A stretch of DNA of 64,000 nt, taken from assembly GCA_026005055.1 (NCBI GenBank), contig BPKI01000001.1, positions 496,001 through 560,000 on the forward strand. The letters run 5' to 3'. Positions 26,260-38,521 of the stretch are shown here, one piece after another; within the stretch, counting starts at the first letter, position 1, and every line of letters starts with the position of its first letter. This stretch comes from Lysobacterales bacterium. Its GTDB lineage: Bacteria; Pseudomonadota; Gammaproteobacteria; Xanthomonadales; BPKI01. Under the pieces are notes generated by a model that searched no databases, was not told the origin of the DNA, and worked only from the letters and a program-made list of their open reading frames with translations. The position numbers and the translations under genes were made by a program.

Positions 26260-27579
26260 TCACTTGCCGATGCAGAAGCTCGAGAAGATCGCGCCGAGCA
26301 GCTCCTCGCTCGAGACCTCGCCCGTGATCTCCGCAAGCGCCCGATGGGCAAGCCTCAGTTCCTCGGCGAGCAGCTCCTCTTCCCCGGGCCGCATTCGCCC
26401 ACTGGCGGCCTCGAGGTGTCCCCGACATCGGGCCAGCGCTTCGAGGTGGCGTTGCCGCGCGCTGAAGCTGCCCTCGGCGGCCAGCGCTCCGCCCCGCTCG
26501 GCCAAACACGCCCGCAGGCGATCCAGGCCCTGACCGGTCTTGGCGCTCACCGCAAGCGCTCCCGGCGGGGGATGGAACTCGGGGAGGAGGTCGATCTTGG
26601 TATAGACCGTCAAGATGTCGCCATCCACCGGCAGCTTCTCGAGGAGCGGCTCGGGGGTCTCGGCGGCAGCCGCATCGAGCACGAGCAGCATGAGGTCGGC
26701 GCGGCTCGCCTCGGCGAGCGCCCGGCGAATCCCCTCCGCCTCCACGGCTTCCTCGGTCTCGCGCAGGCCCGCGGTATCGACCAGGGTGAGCGCCAAACCG
26801 CCGAAATCGAGGCACTCCCGCAATAAATCGCGGGTGGTGCCAGGAACCGGCGTGACGATGGCCCGATCCTCGCCGATGAGGGCATTGAGCAGGCTCGATT
26901 TGCCGGCATTGGGACGGCCGAGGAGCACGACGTGAAAACCCTCGCGCAGCCGAAAGCCGCGCTCGGCCTCGGCGCGAAGGGCATCGATGGCGGCGGAAAG
27001 CGAGGCGATACGGGCGGCGAGGGCCTCGCGGCCTGAAAGATCGAGCGCCTCCTCGGGAAAGTCGATCGCGGCCTCCACTTCGACGCGAAGCGCAAGCATC
27101 GCCTCGGCGAGGCTCTGCACGCGCGCGGAGAAGACCCCGCTGAGGCTGCGCAAGGCGGCGCGCGCCGCGGCGCGGCTTCCTGCGGCGATGAGATCGGCGA
27201 TCGCCTCGGCCTGGATGAGGTCGATCTTGCCGTTGAGGAAGGCGCGCTCGGAGAACTCGCCCGGGCGCGCGCGGCGGGCGCCGAGCTCGACCAGGCGCTC
27301 TTCGAGCATGGCCAGGACCACCGGCGCGCCATGGGCGTGAAACTCCACGCAATCCTCGCCGGTGAAGGAGCGGGGTCCGCGAAAACCGATCTGCAGGCCC
27401 TCATCGATGGGCTCGCCGGCGGCGTCGCGGAAAGTGACCCGTTGCACTCGGCGATGTCGCGGCGCCACCCCCGTGAGCGCCAAGGCCAGGGGAAAGGCGC
27501 GGGTGCCGGAAAGCCTCACGATGCCGATCGCACCGCGGCCCGGCGGCGTGGCGCTCGCGGTGATCGTGTCCTCGCTCAT
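26260..27579 (-). CDS. mnmE: tRNA uridine-5-carboxymethylaminomethyl modification GTPase MnmE (TrmE)
   Basis: A 439-residue GTPase that works with MnmG to modify the wobble uridine of several tRNAs. The N-terminal folate-binding domain (about 1-115) includes FTGEDCVEFHAHG. The G domain has G1 GRPNAGKSS, G2 GTTRD, G3 DTAG and G4 TKID. The C-terminal cysteine signature FCIGK is complete. The ATG overlaps the yidC stop (ATGA). It ends the rpmH-rnpA-yidC-mnmE operon next to the origin, the standard gammaproteobacterial order. Confidence 0.96.
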   Translation of the reverse strand: MSEDTITASATPPGRGAIGIVRLSGTRAFPLALALTGVAPRHRRVQRVTFRDAAGEPIDEGLQIGFRGPRSFTGEDCVEFHAHGAPVVLAMLEERLVELGARRARPGEFSERAFLNGKIDLIQAEAIADLIAAGSRAAARAALRSLSGVFSARVQSLAEAMLALRVEVEAAIDFPEEALDLSGREALAARIASLSAAIDALRAEAERGFRLREGFHVVLLGRPNAGKSSLLNALIGEDRAIVTPVPGTTRDLLRECLDFGGLALTLVDTAGLRETEEAVEAEGIRRALAEASRADLMLLVLDAAAAETPEPLLEKLPVDGDILTVYTKIDLLPEFHPPPGALAVSAKTGQGLDRLRACLAERGGALAAEGSFSARQRHLEALARCRGHLEAASGRMRPGEEELLAEELRLAHRALAEITGEVSSEELLGAIFSSFCIGK

Positions 27580-29240
27580 GCCCGGCGAGCCGAGCCCTCG
27601 AACTTGCGCAGGATGTACCACTGCTGGGCGAGGCCGAGCACGCCGTTGACCGTCCAGTAAAGCACCAGTCCAGAGGGGAAGAAGGCGAAGAGAACCGCGA
27701 ACAGGATGGGTAGCGTCTGCATCACCCGCTGCTGCAGGGGATCCATCCCCGGACTCGGGCTCAGACGCTGAGTGAGCCACATGGCGATGCCGTTGAGCAC
27801 GGGAAGCACGTAGTAGGGATCCTTGGCCGACAGGTCACGGATCCAGCCGAAAAAGGGTGCCTGCCGCAACTCCACCGATTCGAGAAGCACCCAGTAGAGG
27901 GCAATGAACACCGGAATCTGGATGAGGATGGGAAGGCAGCCGCCGAGCGGATTGATCTTTTCCTTGCGATAGAGCTCGAGCATCGCTTGATTGAGCTTCT
28001 GGCGATCATCGCCGTAGCGTTCCTTGAGCGCCTCCAGGCGCGGCTGAAGCTTGCGCAGCTTCGCCATCGAGCGGTACTGCGCTTCGCTCAGTTTGTAGAA
28101 CGCGAGCTTGATGAGCACAGTGAGCGCGATGATCGCAAGCCCCCAGTTGCCGAGCAGCCGATGGAAGAACTCGAGCAGCCAGAACAGGGGCTTGGCGAAG
28201 ATGGTGAAGATGCCGTAGTCGACGGTGAGATCGAGTCCCTCGGCCACCTCGGGCAAGAGCTTCTGAAGCTTCGGTCCGACGTAGAGCCGCGCGCGGCTCT
28301 CATGGGAGGCTCCCGGCTCGAGTAGGATGCCGGGCCCGATCGCTCGGATCAGGAAGCGCCCTGGCTCGGAGACCGCGGTCTGAAGCTGGAAGGGATGCTC
28401 GGTGGAGGGGATCCAGGCGGCGACGAAATAGTGTTGGAGCATCGCGATCCAACCGCGTTCCACGGAGCGGGGGCTCGCGATGGGCGAGCGGGCGAAATCC
28501 TCGAAAGCAAGCTTCTCGAATCGGGCCTCGGGACTCCACCAGGCGGCGCCGACGAAACTGTAAAGCTCGGGGTTCGTGAAGCTGAAGGCGCTCGGACGCG
28601 GCGGCGGGGAGCGCAGCAGCTGGTGATACGGATGCAGGCGCCGGGCCGTCTCGCCCGAATGCGTCCAGCGATCGATGAGCTCGAGCACATAGCTCCCGCG
28701 ATGGATCCTCCAAGTACGCTCGAGCCGCAGATGGTGATCGGGATCCTCCCAAACGAAGCGCAGATCCAGCCGCTCTCCTTCCAGGCGCCGCGGACCATCG
28801 AGGGCGGTGAAGCGAGCGAGATGGTCCGGAAGCACGCCATCGGGCCCGATCCAGCCGCTCTGCGCGACGTGGAACAGGGTGGGCGATTCGCCGAGGAGCT
28901 CGACCACGGGCTCGGGGCGGCGGGGATCGATCGGGTAGGCGAGAAGCTCCGCGCCCACGAGGCTCGCGCCACGGGGTGAAAAGCGAAGTCGAAGCAAGTC
29001 GCTCTCGACCTCGACCAGCGCTTCCGCCGGTGGCGGCGAGGCTTGCAATTGCCCCCTCTCCACGTCGATCAGGGGCAGATCACCGGGTACGCTAGGCCGT
29101 TCGGCCGCGGATTCCTCAGGCGAATCCGCCGGCACCGGCGTTGCCGGAGCGCGCCGCGCCTCGAACAAGACCCAGTTCTGCCAGAGCAGGAAGAGGGTGA
29201 ACAGCCACGCGAGGAAGAGCAGGGTTCGAAGAGGATTCAT
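27576..29240 (-). CDS. yidC: Membrane protein insertase YidC
   Basis: A 554-residue inner-membrane insertase. The first membrane helix (about 5-20) is followed by a large periplasmic beta-supersandwich domain (about 60-330). The conserved five-helix insertase core (about 345-540) carries signature stretches such as NPLGGCLPILIQIPVFIALYW. The C-terminus is short and basic. It overlaps both neighbours by ATGA (rnpA before, mnmE after), so all three are coupled. No yidD lies between rnpA and yidC. Confidence 0.96.
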   Translation of the reverse strand: MNPLRTLLFLAWLFTLFLLWQNWVLFEARRAPATPVPADSPEESAAERPSVPGDLPLIDVERGQLQASPPPAEALVEVESDLLRLRFSPRGASLVGAELLAYPIDPRRPEPVVELLGESPTLFHVAQSGWIGPDGVLPDHLARFTALDGPRRLEGERLDLRFVWEDPDHHLRLERTWRIHRGSYVLELIDRWTHSGETARRLHPYHQLLRSPPPRPSAFSFTNPELYSFVGAAWWSPEARFEKLAFEDFARSPIASPRSVERGWIAMLQHYFVAAWIPSTEHPFQLQTAVSEPGRFLIRAIGPGILLEPGASHESRARLYVGPKLQKLLPEVAEGLDLTVDYGIFTIFAKPLFWLLEFFHRLLGNWGLAIIALTVLIKLAFYKLSEAQYRSMAKLRKLQPRLEALKERYGDDRQKLNQAMLELYRKEKINPLGGCLPILIQIPVFIALYWVLLESVELRQAPFFGWIRDLSAKDPYYVLPVLNGIAMWLTQRLSPSPGMDPLQQRVMQTLPILFAVLFAFFPSGLVLYWTVNGVLGLAQQWYILRKFEGSARRA

Positions 29241-29665
29241 GCAGGCGTCTCGGAGCCAGGCTTCGGGGTGGCGTCGGGGGAAGAATGGAGAGCGCCCGGG
29301 TTTCGAGGCGAAGGAAGCGACTCGAGTTCGTGGAGCCGGAGGAACAGCGCGCGGGCCTCCTCGCGCAGAATTCGAAACTCCGGGCAGTCACGCTGGCGCA
29401 GGCTGACCACGATGTCGAGCGGCGGCAGACGGTGACGCGCCTTGCGAAAATCCTCGCGTAACATCCGCTTCAGCCGATTGCGCTCGTGGGCCAAAGGCAG
29501 GGATCGTCGACTGATGGCGAAGCCGAGGCGAGCCCCCTCGGCCCCCGCAGGGGCGAGGTGCATCTTGAGGTAGCGGCCAGCGAGTTGGAGACGAGCGGCG
29601 AAGACGCGATCGAAGTCGGCGCGGCGTCGGATCCGGGCGCTTTTCGGAAACCGCTCGCCCGGCAT
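29237..29665 (-). CDS. rnpA: Ribonuclease P protein component
   Basis: This 142-residue basic protein assists the RNase P RNA in trimming tRNA 5' ends. The family core is FPKSARIRRRADFDRVF and the RNR signature region HERNRLKRMLREDFR, near residue 60. The tail after about residue 120 is a proline/serine-rich extension that makes the protein a little longer than usual. The stop overlaps the yidC ATG; the start is 13 bases after rpmH. Confidence 0.93.
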   Translation of the reverse strand: MPGERFPKSARIRRRADFDRVFAARLQLAGRYLKMHLAPAGAEGARLGFAISRRSLPLAHERNRLKRMLREDFRKARHRLPPLDIVVSLRQRDCPEFRILREEARALFLRLHELESLPSPRNPGALHSSPDATPKPGSETPA

Positions 29666-29678
29666 GGGCCTGGGGCGC

Positions 29679-29816
29679 TCAGACCGGCGTCAGCCGTTTG
29701 CGACCCTTGGCCCGGCGACGCTTGAGGACGAGGCGGCCGCCGCGAGTGGCCATGCGCGCGCGAAAGCCATGGTCGCGCGCTCGCTTGAGCCGGCTCGGTT
29801 GGAAGGTGCGCTTCAT
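29679..29816 (-). CDS. rpmH: Large ribosomal subunit protein bL34
   Basis: A 45-residue, very basic ribosomal protein beginning [18 protein letters not shown] and ending KGRKRLTPV, the canonical bL34 pattern. It is too short for long-ORF searches but unmistakable. It is the first gene of the operon running away from the origin. The GGGAG ribosome site and a consensus-like promoter lie just upstream. Confidence 0.96.
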   Translation of the reverse strand: MKRTFQPSRLKRARDHGFRARMATRGGRLVLKRRRAKGRKRLTPV

Positions 29817-29847
29817 CGCGATCGCTCCCGTTGATCGAAAGCTTCCT

Positions 29848-29877
29848 AGAGTAGCTTCAAGGTTGGCGGCTGGTCAA
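29848..29877 (-). promoter_or_regulatory. Sigma-70-type promoter of rpmH-rnpA-yidC-mnmE
   Basis: On the minus strand TTGACC (29877-29872) and TACTCT (29853-29848) are separated by 18 bases. The -10 lies 31 bases before the rpmH start. Confidence 0.6.
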
Positions 29878-29905
29878 CGGAACCCGCTCGACGGTCGGGC
29901 GTGAT

Positions 29906-29935
29906 TTGGACGTCGAGGCGATCGCTGGCTATAGT
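29906..29935 (+). promoter_or_regulatory. Sigma-70-type promoter of dnaA
   Basis: TTGGAC (29906-29911) and TATAGT (29930-29935) are separated by 18 bases and lie 47 bases before the dnaA start. No DnaA box is seen in this rpmH-dnaA gap. Confidence 0.6.
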
Positions 29936-29982
29936 GATCTTTCCCCCCTCTCGCCAGTCGAGCGGCGCCACCCTGCGCAGCC

Positions 29983-31269
29983 ATGGAACCCGTGTGGGAA
30001 CGTTGTCTAGAACGCTTGCGCAGCGAGACGAGCCTGGAGGATTTCCACACATGGCTCGCCCCGCTGAGGGCGCGTCGCGAGGCCAACGCGATCGTGCTTC
30101 TGGCGCCCAACCCCTTCGTCCTCGAGGAGGTCGAGAAGCGTTTCCGCGCGCGGCTGGAGGAGCTCATCGGAAGCATCGGGGAGGGTTTGCGGGTCCAGCT
30201 GCGTCTCGATGGCGGCGAGCCGCCGCCGGCACGCTCTCGTGCCGAGCCGCTGTGCAACACGGACCCCAACTACACTTTCGAAAGCTTCGTCGAAGGCAAA
30301 TCGAACGAGTTGGCGCGGGCCGCCGCGTGGCGGGTCGCGCACAATCCGGGGCGCGATTACAACCCGCTGCTGCTGTATGGGGGCACGGGTCTTGGAAAGA
30401 CCCATTTGATGCACGCCTGCGGCAATCTGATGCATCGGCTGGACCGGCAGAGGCGGGTGCTTTATCTACGCTCCGAGCAGTTCTTCGCCGCGATGATGAA
30501 GGCGCTCGCCGACAAGTCGATGGATCAGTTCAGGCGCCAGTTCCACACCGTGGATGCCCTGCTCATCGACGACATCCAGTTCTTCGCGGGCAAGGAGCGT
30601 ACCCAGGAGGAGTTTTTCCACACCTTCAACGCGCTCTTCGACGGCAAGCAGCAAATCGTTCTCACCTGCGATCGCTACCCCAAGGAGTACGACAACCTCG
30701 AACCGCGGCTGAAGTCTCGCCTGGGCTGGGGTCTTTCCGTGGCCATCGAACCGCCGGACTTCGAGACTCGTGCTGCCATCTTGCTGAGCAAGGCGCGGGC
30801 GCGGGGGATCGCTCTGCCGGAGGAGGTCGCCTTCCTGATCGCGCGGCGGATGCGTTCGAACGTTCGCGATCTCGAAGGAGCCCTCAACACCCTGAGCGCA
30901 CGGGCCGCTTTCCTTGGCCGACCGATCACGGTGGAGTTTGCCCAGGAGACCCTGCGCGACTTGCTGCACGCCCAGGAGCAGCAGGCGAACATCGCCAATA
31001 TCCAGCGCGTCGTCGCCGAGTATTACCGCATCCGGCTCGCCGACCTTCTTTCGCGGCAGCGCTCTCGCTCCCTGGTGCGCGCGCGGCAGATGGCGATGGC
31101 CTTGGCGAGAGAACTCACCGACCACAGCTTGCCCGAGATCGGGGATGCCTTCGGAGGGCGCGACCACACGACTGTCTTGCACGCCTGCGAGCAGATCGCG
31201 CGCTTGCGGGAAAGCGAGGGAAGGCTGCGCGAGGATTGGGAGCGGCTGCTGCGGATGCTCAGTGGATGA
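29983..31269 (+). CDS. dnaA: Chromosomal replication initiator protein DnaA
   Basis: This protein (428 residues) binds DnaA boxes and melts the origin. Domain I spans about 1-75. Domain II is short (about 75-95), which explains the modest length. The AAA+ domain III has Walker [10 protein letters not shown] (133-141) and Walker [10 protein letters not shown]. Domain IV carries the DNA-binding signature [20 protein letters not shown]. It is transcribed rightwards, divergent from rpmH, and followed by the origin candidate and dnaN. Confidence 0.98.
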   Translation: MEPVWERCLERLRSETSLEDFHTWLAPLRARREANAIVLLAPNPFVLEEVEKRFRARLEELIGSIGEGLRVQLRLDGGEPPPARSRAEPLCNTDPNYTFESFVEGKSNELARAAAWRVAHNPGRDYNPLLLYGGTGLGKTHLMHACGNLMHRLDRQRRVLYLRSEQFFAAMMKALADKSMDQFRRQFHTVDALLIDDIQFFAGKERTQEEFFHTFNALFDGKQQIVLTCDRYPKEYDNLEPRLKSRLGWGLSVAIEPPDFETRAAILLSKARARGIALPEEVAFLIARRMRSNVRDLEGALNTLSARAAFLGRPITVEFAQETLRDLLHAQEQQANIANIQRVVAEYYRIRLADLLSRQRSRSLVRARQMAMALARELTDHSLPEIGDAFGGRDHTTVLHACEQIARLRESEGRLREDWERLLRMLSG

Positions 31270-31443
31270 AGCGCTGTGGATAATCCGTGGGCGAGGCTGG
31301 GGGATCGGGGTGTGCACAATCTCTCCACAGTCCATACCCGCACCGATCCCAACCAAACCATTGGAAAAAAGTTGTTGAAAACAAACGGTTGAATACGTCT
31401 TCCACCGATCCACCGGGTTCATCATCAGCATCGGAGAAAATCC
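31270..31443. other. Candidate chromosomal origin (oriC) in the dnaA-dnaN gap
   Basis: This 174-base gap contains a perfect DnaA box (TGTGGATAA, 31275-31283, the complement of TTATCCACA). Weaker 7-of-9 matches lie at 31311-31319 and 31321-31329. An AT-rich tract at about 31352-31396, unusual in this GC-rich genome, could be the unwinding element. The gene order and this location match origins described in Xanthomonas. The box number is low for a full oriC, so the call is an inference. Confidence 0.6.
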
Positions 31444-32556
31444 ATGCGTGTGAAGATCATGCGAGAAGCGCTCCTGCGTCCCCTGCAGCATGCGGCGGCG
31501 GTGATCGACCGACGTCCTCAGCAGCAGCATCCGATCTATGGGAATCTGAAGCTCGCGGCGTCGGAGGGCGAGCTGCGGTTGGTCGGAAACGATGGTGAGG
31601 CCGAGATGCGGGCGAGGGTGGATGCGGAGGTCATCGAGGAAGGGGAAACGACCGCGAGTGGGGCGAAGCTGGTGGAGATCGTACGAAGCTGTCCGGCGGA
31701 GACGATCATCGAGTTCGTCGTGGAAGAAGGCCGGCTGCGGATCCGGGCAGGCAGGGGAAGCTATCGACTCTCGACGCTGCCGGCGGCGGATTTCCCGAGC
31801 ATCGATGAGTTCCAAGGGGAGCTCGCGATCGCGGTTGAGGCCGGGGTGCTGCGCAGCGCCCTCGAGCGGACGGCCTTCGCGATGGCGCAAAACGACGTCC
31901 GGTATTTTCTGAATGGTCTCTTGTTCGACGTCGAGGGACAGCGTCTGCGCTGTGTGGCGACGGAAGGTCATCGTTTGGCCTTGGCCGAGCGAGCGCTCGC
32001 CGAGACGGTGGGTCGGTCTCGGCAGTTCATCGTGCCGCGCAAGGCAGTGTTGGAAATCCAAAGGATCCTCGCCGAGCTCGAGGACGAGGAAGTGTTGCGG
32101 CTGGAGGTGGGACCGAATCTTTTGAGGCTCCAGGTGAAAGGACTTTGTTTCACCTCGAAGCTGATCGATGCGCGTTATCCGGATTATCAGGCGGTGATTC
32201 CGATCAACGCCGAGCGGACGGCGTTGATCGGACGGGCCGCTTTCCGCGAGGTCCTGCAGCGGGTCGCGATCCTGGCGCACGAGAAGTTGCGCGGGGTGAG
32301 GCTCGAGTTCGGGGACGGGTCGGTGCGCGTCAGTGCCGACAACCCGGAACGGGAGGAGGCGGTCGAAGAGCTGGATGCGGAAGGGAACGCGAGGGGGATC
32401 GCGGTCGGTTTCAACGTGCATTACCTGCTCGATGCGATCGGAGCCGTGAGCGGGGAGCGGGTCGTGCTGCGGATGCGCGATGCGTACTCGAGCGCGTTAC
32501 TGCAGGGGGAGGGGGATGAGAGCGATCGTCACGTGATCATGCCGCTTCGCCTGTGA
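31444..32556 (+). CDS. dnaN: DNA polymerase III sliding clamp (beta subunit)
   Basis: The 370-residue clamp that rings DNA as a dimer and tethers polymerases. Three repeated clamp folds are visible. Conserved pieces are RYFLNGLLFDVEG, TEGHRLALAE and DARYPDYQAVIP. The C-terminus has HVIMPLRL, which forms the partner-binding groove. A GGAG site lies 8 bases before the ATG. It is second in the dnaA-dnaN-recF-gyrB order. Confidence 0.97.
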   Translation: MRVKIMREALLRPLQHAAAVIDRRPQQQHPIYGNLKLAASEGELRLVGNDGEAEMRARVDAEVIEEGETTASGAKLVEIVRSCPAETIIEFVVEEGRLRIRAGRGSYRLSTLPAADFPSIDEFQGELAIAVEAGVLRSALERTAFAMAQNDVRYFLNGLLFDVEGQRLRCVATEGHRLALAERALAETVGRSRQFIVPRKAVLEIQRILAELEDEEVLRLEVGPNLLRLQVKGLCFTSKLIDARYPDYQAVIPINAERTALIGRAAFREVLQRVAILAHEKLRGVRLEFGDGSVRVSADNPEREEAVEELDAEGNARGIAVGFNVHYLLDAIGAVSGERVVLRMRDAYSSALLQGEGDESDRHVIMPLRL

Positions 32557-32578
32557 GAGCGAGGGATCCGGAGCGCGA

Positions 32579-36117
<3,539 letters not shown>

Positions 36118-36246
36118 AAGTCCCCTAAAAACAGAACCTTATCAAGGACGCCGAGGCCCTCCGCGGAGGCTCTGGCAGCGCTCGGTCTTCGCTCCCTCCG
36201 CCGTTTGGGCTACGCTTGGCCTGAGTTCCTGCGCGTGCTGACCGCG

Positions 36247-37455
36247 ATGCTGCTGCGAGCCTCGCTCTGTGCCCTTCTTCTGATCCCCTCGGCCGTCGCC
36301 GCGAGGGGCGGCCCCCCCGATCCTTATCCTGACGACCAGCCCCTGTTCGTCATCGACCAGAACAACCTCGGGCAGTACCGCGAGCGTCTGAGCGAGGGTC
36401 ACGCCGCGATGCTCGAGCGTTATCCCAGCTTCCGCATCCCGGTTTACCCAAGCCGCCCTGCCTTCACCGCCCCGGACTGGTTCCACCAAGCCACCCGCGC
36501 CAACGTCGAACGCGGTGCCCGGCTCACGGCCGATGGCAATGGCGTGATCGACGCCCGCCGTGGTCTGCCCTTTCCCGACCCGAAGTCGGCGCTCGAGGTC
36601 CTTTGGAACCACAAGCTCACCTGGCGCGGCAAGGCCTGGCGGCGCACGTACATGCAGGCCAACGTCACCGCCGGCGGCGCATTCGAGCCGATCCGGGTGA
36701 CCGAGACTGTGCTCGACCGTTACCAAGCCGAGGACTACGCCGGCGAGCCCATCATCCAGTACTTCCTCCAGGAGGTGACCGCGCCGCCGAGGCTTGCCGG
36801 CACGCTCCTGCTCGTGCATGAGACCCTCAACCAGGTCGAGCAGCCGCGCTTGGCCTGGACCTACAACCCCGGCCAGCGGCGGGTGCGTCGTGCCCCCAAT
36901 GTCGCTTACGACAACCCCGCCACCGCCTCGGATGGACTGCGTACCGCCGATCAGCTCTACGGCTTCAATGGCTCGCCCGATCGCTACGACTGGCATCTGA
37001 TCGGCAAAAAGCGCCTGATCGTGCCCTACAACGCCTATCGCCTCCTCGACGGCCGGCTGAGTTCGCGCGACCTGATCCGGCCGGGACACCTCGCGCCCGA
37101 ACACCTCCGCTACGAGGAGCACGAGGTGTACATCATCGAAGGGCGCCTCAAGTCGGGGCAACGCCACATCTACGCCAAGCGACGGCTGTACGTGGATGCC
37201 GCGAGCTTCCAGGTGCTCGCCGCCGATCATTGGGACGGTCTCGGGCAGCTTTGGCGGGTGGCCGAGATCCATACCGTGGTCTTCCCCGAAGCCGGGGCGA
37301 TGCGCCCAGGGGTCGATGTGGTCTATGACCTCAAGAACGGACGCTACGCGGCGCTCGGTCTGATGCACGAGGAAACCCGCGGTTTCGAGGCCTTCGACAC
37401 CCTCCCGCTCGCAGCCTTCGCGCCGGACTCGCTGAGGCGGCAGGGGGTTCGTTGA
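36247..37455 (+). CDS. Exported DUF1329 protein
   Basis: A 402-residue protein with a signal peptide (LLRASLCALLLIPSAVA) and the DUF1329 region (about 90-390). It contains the typical WNHKLTWRG, NPGQRRVRRAPNVAYD, YDWHLIGKKRLIVPYN and RRLYVDAASFQVLAAD. DUF1329 folds like outer-membrane lipoprotein-sorting proteins and often accompanies RND lipid-export genes and DUF1302 porins; neither is present here. The ATG was chosen for the signal peptide. A diguanylate cyclase gene follows 16 bases later and is probably cotranscribed. Confidence 0.82.
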   Translation: MLLRASLCALLLIPSAVAARGGPPDPYPDDQPLFVIDQNNLGQYRERLSEGHAAMLERYPSFRIPVYPSRPAFTAPDWFHQATRANVERGARLTADGNGVIDARRGLPFPDPKSALEVLWNHKLTWRGKAWRRTYMQANVTAGGAFEPIRVTETVLDRYQAEDYAGEPIIQYFLQEVTAPPRLAGTLLLVHETLNQVEQPRLAWTYNPGQRRVRRAPNVAYDNPATASDGLRTADQLYGFNGSPDRYDWHLIGKKRLIVPYNAYRLLDGRLSSRDLIRPGHLAPEHLRYEEHEVYIIEGRLKSGQRHIYAKRRLYVDAASFQVLAADHWDGLGQLWRVAEIHTVVFPEAGAMRPGVDVVYDLKNGRYAALGLMHEETRGFEAFDTLPLAAFAPDSLRRQGVR

Positions 37456-37471
37456 ACGGAAAGCGAGCATC

Positions 37472-38485
37472 ATGGCGGCAGAGGATGAATCGGCCGCAAC
37501 ACGCGCAGGGATGCTCGCCGGAGAATCCTTCGAACGAAGCATCCTGATCGCTTTTTTGCTACTCGGCGCGCTCGCGATCGGCGTTTTCGCCCCCGTGCGG
37601 GCGATCCGTGGGGACTGGTTCGTCGCCATCGCGGATGCGACGGTCGCCCTGTGCTTGGTCCTGCTATCCATCTGGGCCCGTTACGCTCGCCAGGTGCGCG
37701 GCGTAGGCATCGCCGTCGCCAGCTTTTGCATGTTCGCGAATGCCTTCCTCGCCCTGTGGATCGGCATGCACGCCTTTCATTGGGCCTATGTGATCTATTG
37801 GATCGCCTTTCTCGTCGCGCCATTTCCTTTCGCGCTCGTCGCCAACCTGCTTTTGGCCGGGTGTTTGCTCGCGATCGTCGGCGGCGGCATCGAACGCATC
37901 CAGGCTTTCAGCTTCGCGGTCACCTCCTTGTTATCCATCCTCTTCGCCGCCTTGTTCGTCCGGCGCTTCCGTTTGCAGCGCGATACGCTCGCGCAATTGG
38001 CCAGCTATGACACGCTCACTGGGGCCGGAAGCCGCCGCCTCTTCGAGCTGCGTTCAACCCTGCCCCTCCAGAAACTCCCCGCCGTGCTCGCCGTCCTTGA
38101 TCTCGACCGCTTCAAAGAGGCCAACGACACCCTCGGCCACGAAGCCGGCGACCGGCTGCTCGCTGCCATGGGACGAACGATTCGCTCGCGCATCCGCAAG
38201 ACCGATGAATTCTTCCGCTATGGCGGCGATGAGTTCGTGCTCATTCTGCCTGGGCTCACCTTGGGCGACGCCGGTCGCGTGCTCGAGGATCTCCGCGGGC
38301 GGATCAACCGCGCTTTGGCCGAGGCGGGATGGCCGAGCACCGTATCGATCGGCGCGACCGAGCTGGCCCCCGGCGAGACGTTGAACCTGGCTTTCCCCCG
38401 CGCGGATGAGGCCCTGCGCAGGGCGAAGGACTCGGGGCGCGATCGGTTGATGTTGGCCGCGCGCGATACCGGGCCTTCGCGCTGA
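37472..38485 (+). CDS. Membrane-bound diguanylate cyclase (GGDEF)
   Basis: The product (337 residues) makes cyclic di-GMP. About five or six N-terminal membrane helices (residues 25-165) form a sensor of unassigned type. A GGDEF domain follows (about 175-335), with DTLTGAGSRR and the active site GGDEF near residue 250. The inhibitory I-site RKTD sits exactly five residues upstream, so product feedback is expected. No EAL domain is present. It lies 16 bases after the DUF1329 gene, suggesting a linked signal or lipid-envelope role. Confidence 0.88.
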   Translation: MAAEDESAATRAGMLAGESFERSILIAFLLLGALAIGVFAPVRAIRGDWFVAIADATVALCLVLLSIWARYARQVRGVGIAVASFCMFANAFLALWIGMHAFHWAYVIYWIAFLVAPFPFALVANLLLAGCLLAIVGGGIERIQAFSFAVTSLLSILFAALFVRRFRLQRDTLAQLASYDTLTGAGSRRLFELRSTLPLQKLPAVLAVLDLDRFKEANDTLGHEAGDRLLAAMGRTIRSRIRKTDEFFRYGGDEFVLILPGLTLGDAGRVLEDLRGRINRALAEAGWPSTVSIGATELAPGETLNLAFPRADEALRRAKDSGRDRLMLAARDTGPSR

Positions 38486-38490
38486 AGCCG

Positions 38491-38521
38491 GAAAAGCCCC
38501 GCGGGCGCCTCAGGGCGGGGC
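38491..38521 (-). terminator. Terminator overlapping the end of the propeller-protein gene
   Basis: A 7-bp stem GCCCCGC/GCGGGGC (38496-38502 with 38515-38521) is followed on the minus strand by TTTTC. It overlaps the stop codon at 38510-38512 and lies between two convergent genes. Confidence 0.6.

Noticed and set aside
30466-32421. A 651-codon open frame antisense to dnaA and dnaN
   Set aside because: It mirrors two certain genes, has no family signature and an arginine/histidine-rich translation; long antisense frames are expected at this GC content.
36118-36200. Possible terminator after gyrB
   Set aside because: The GAGGCC/GGAGGC repeats pair imperfectly and no T-run follows.
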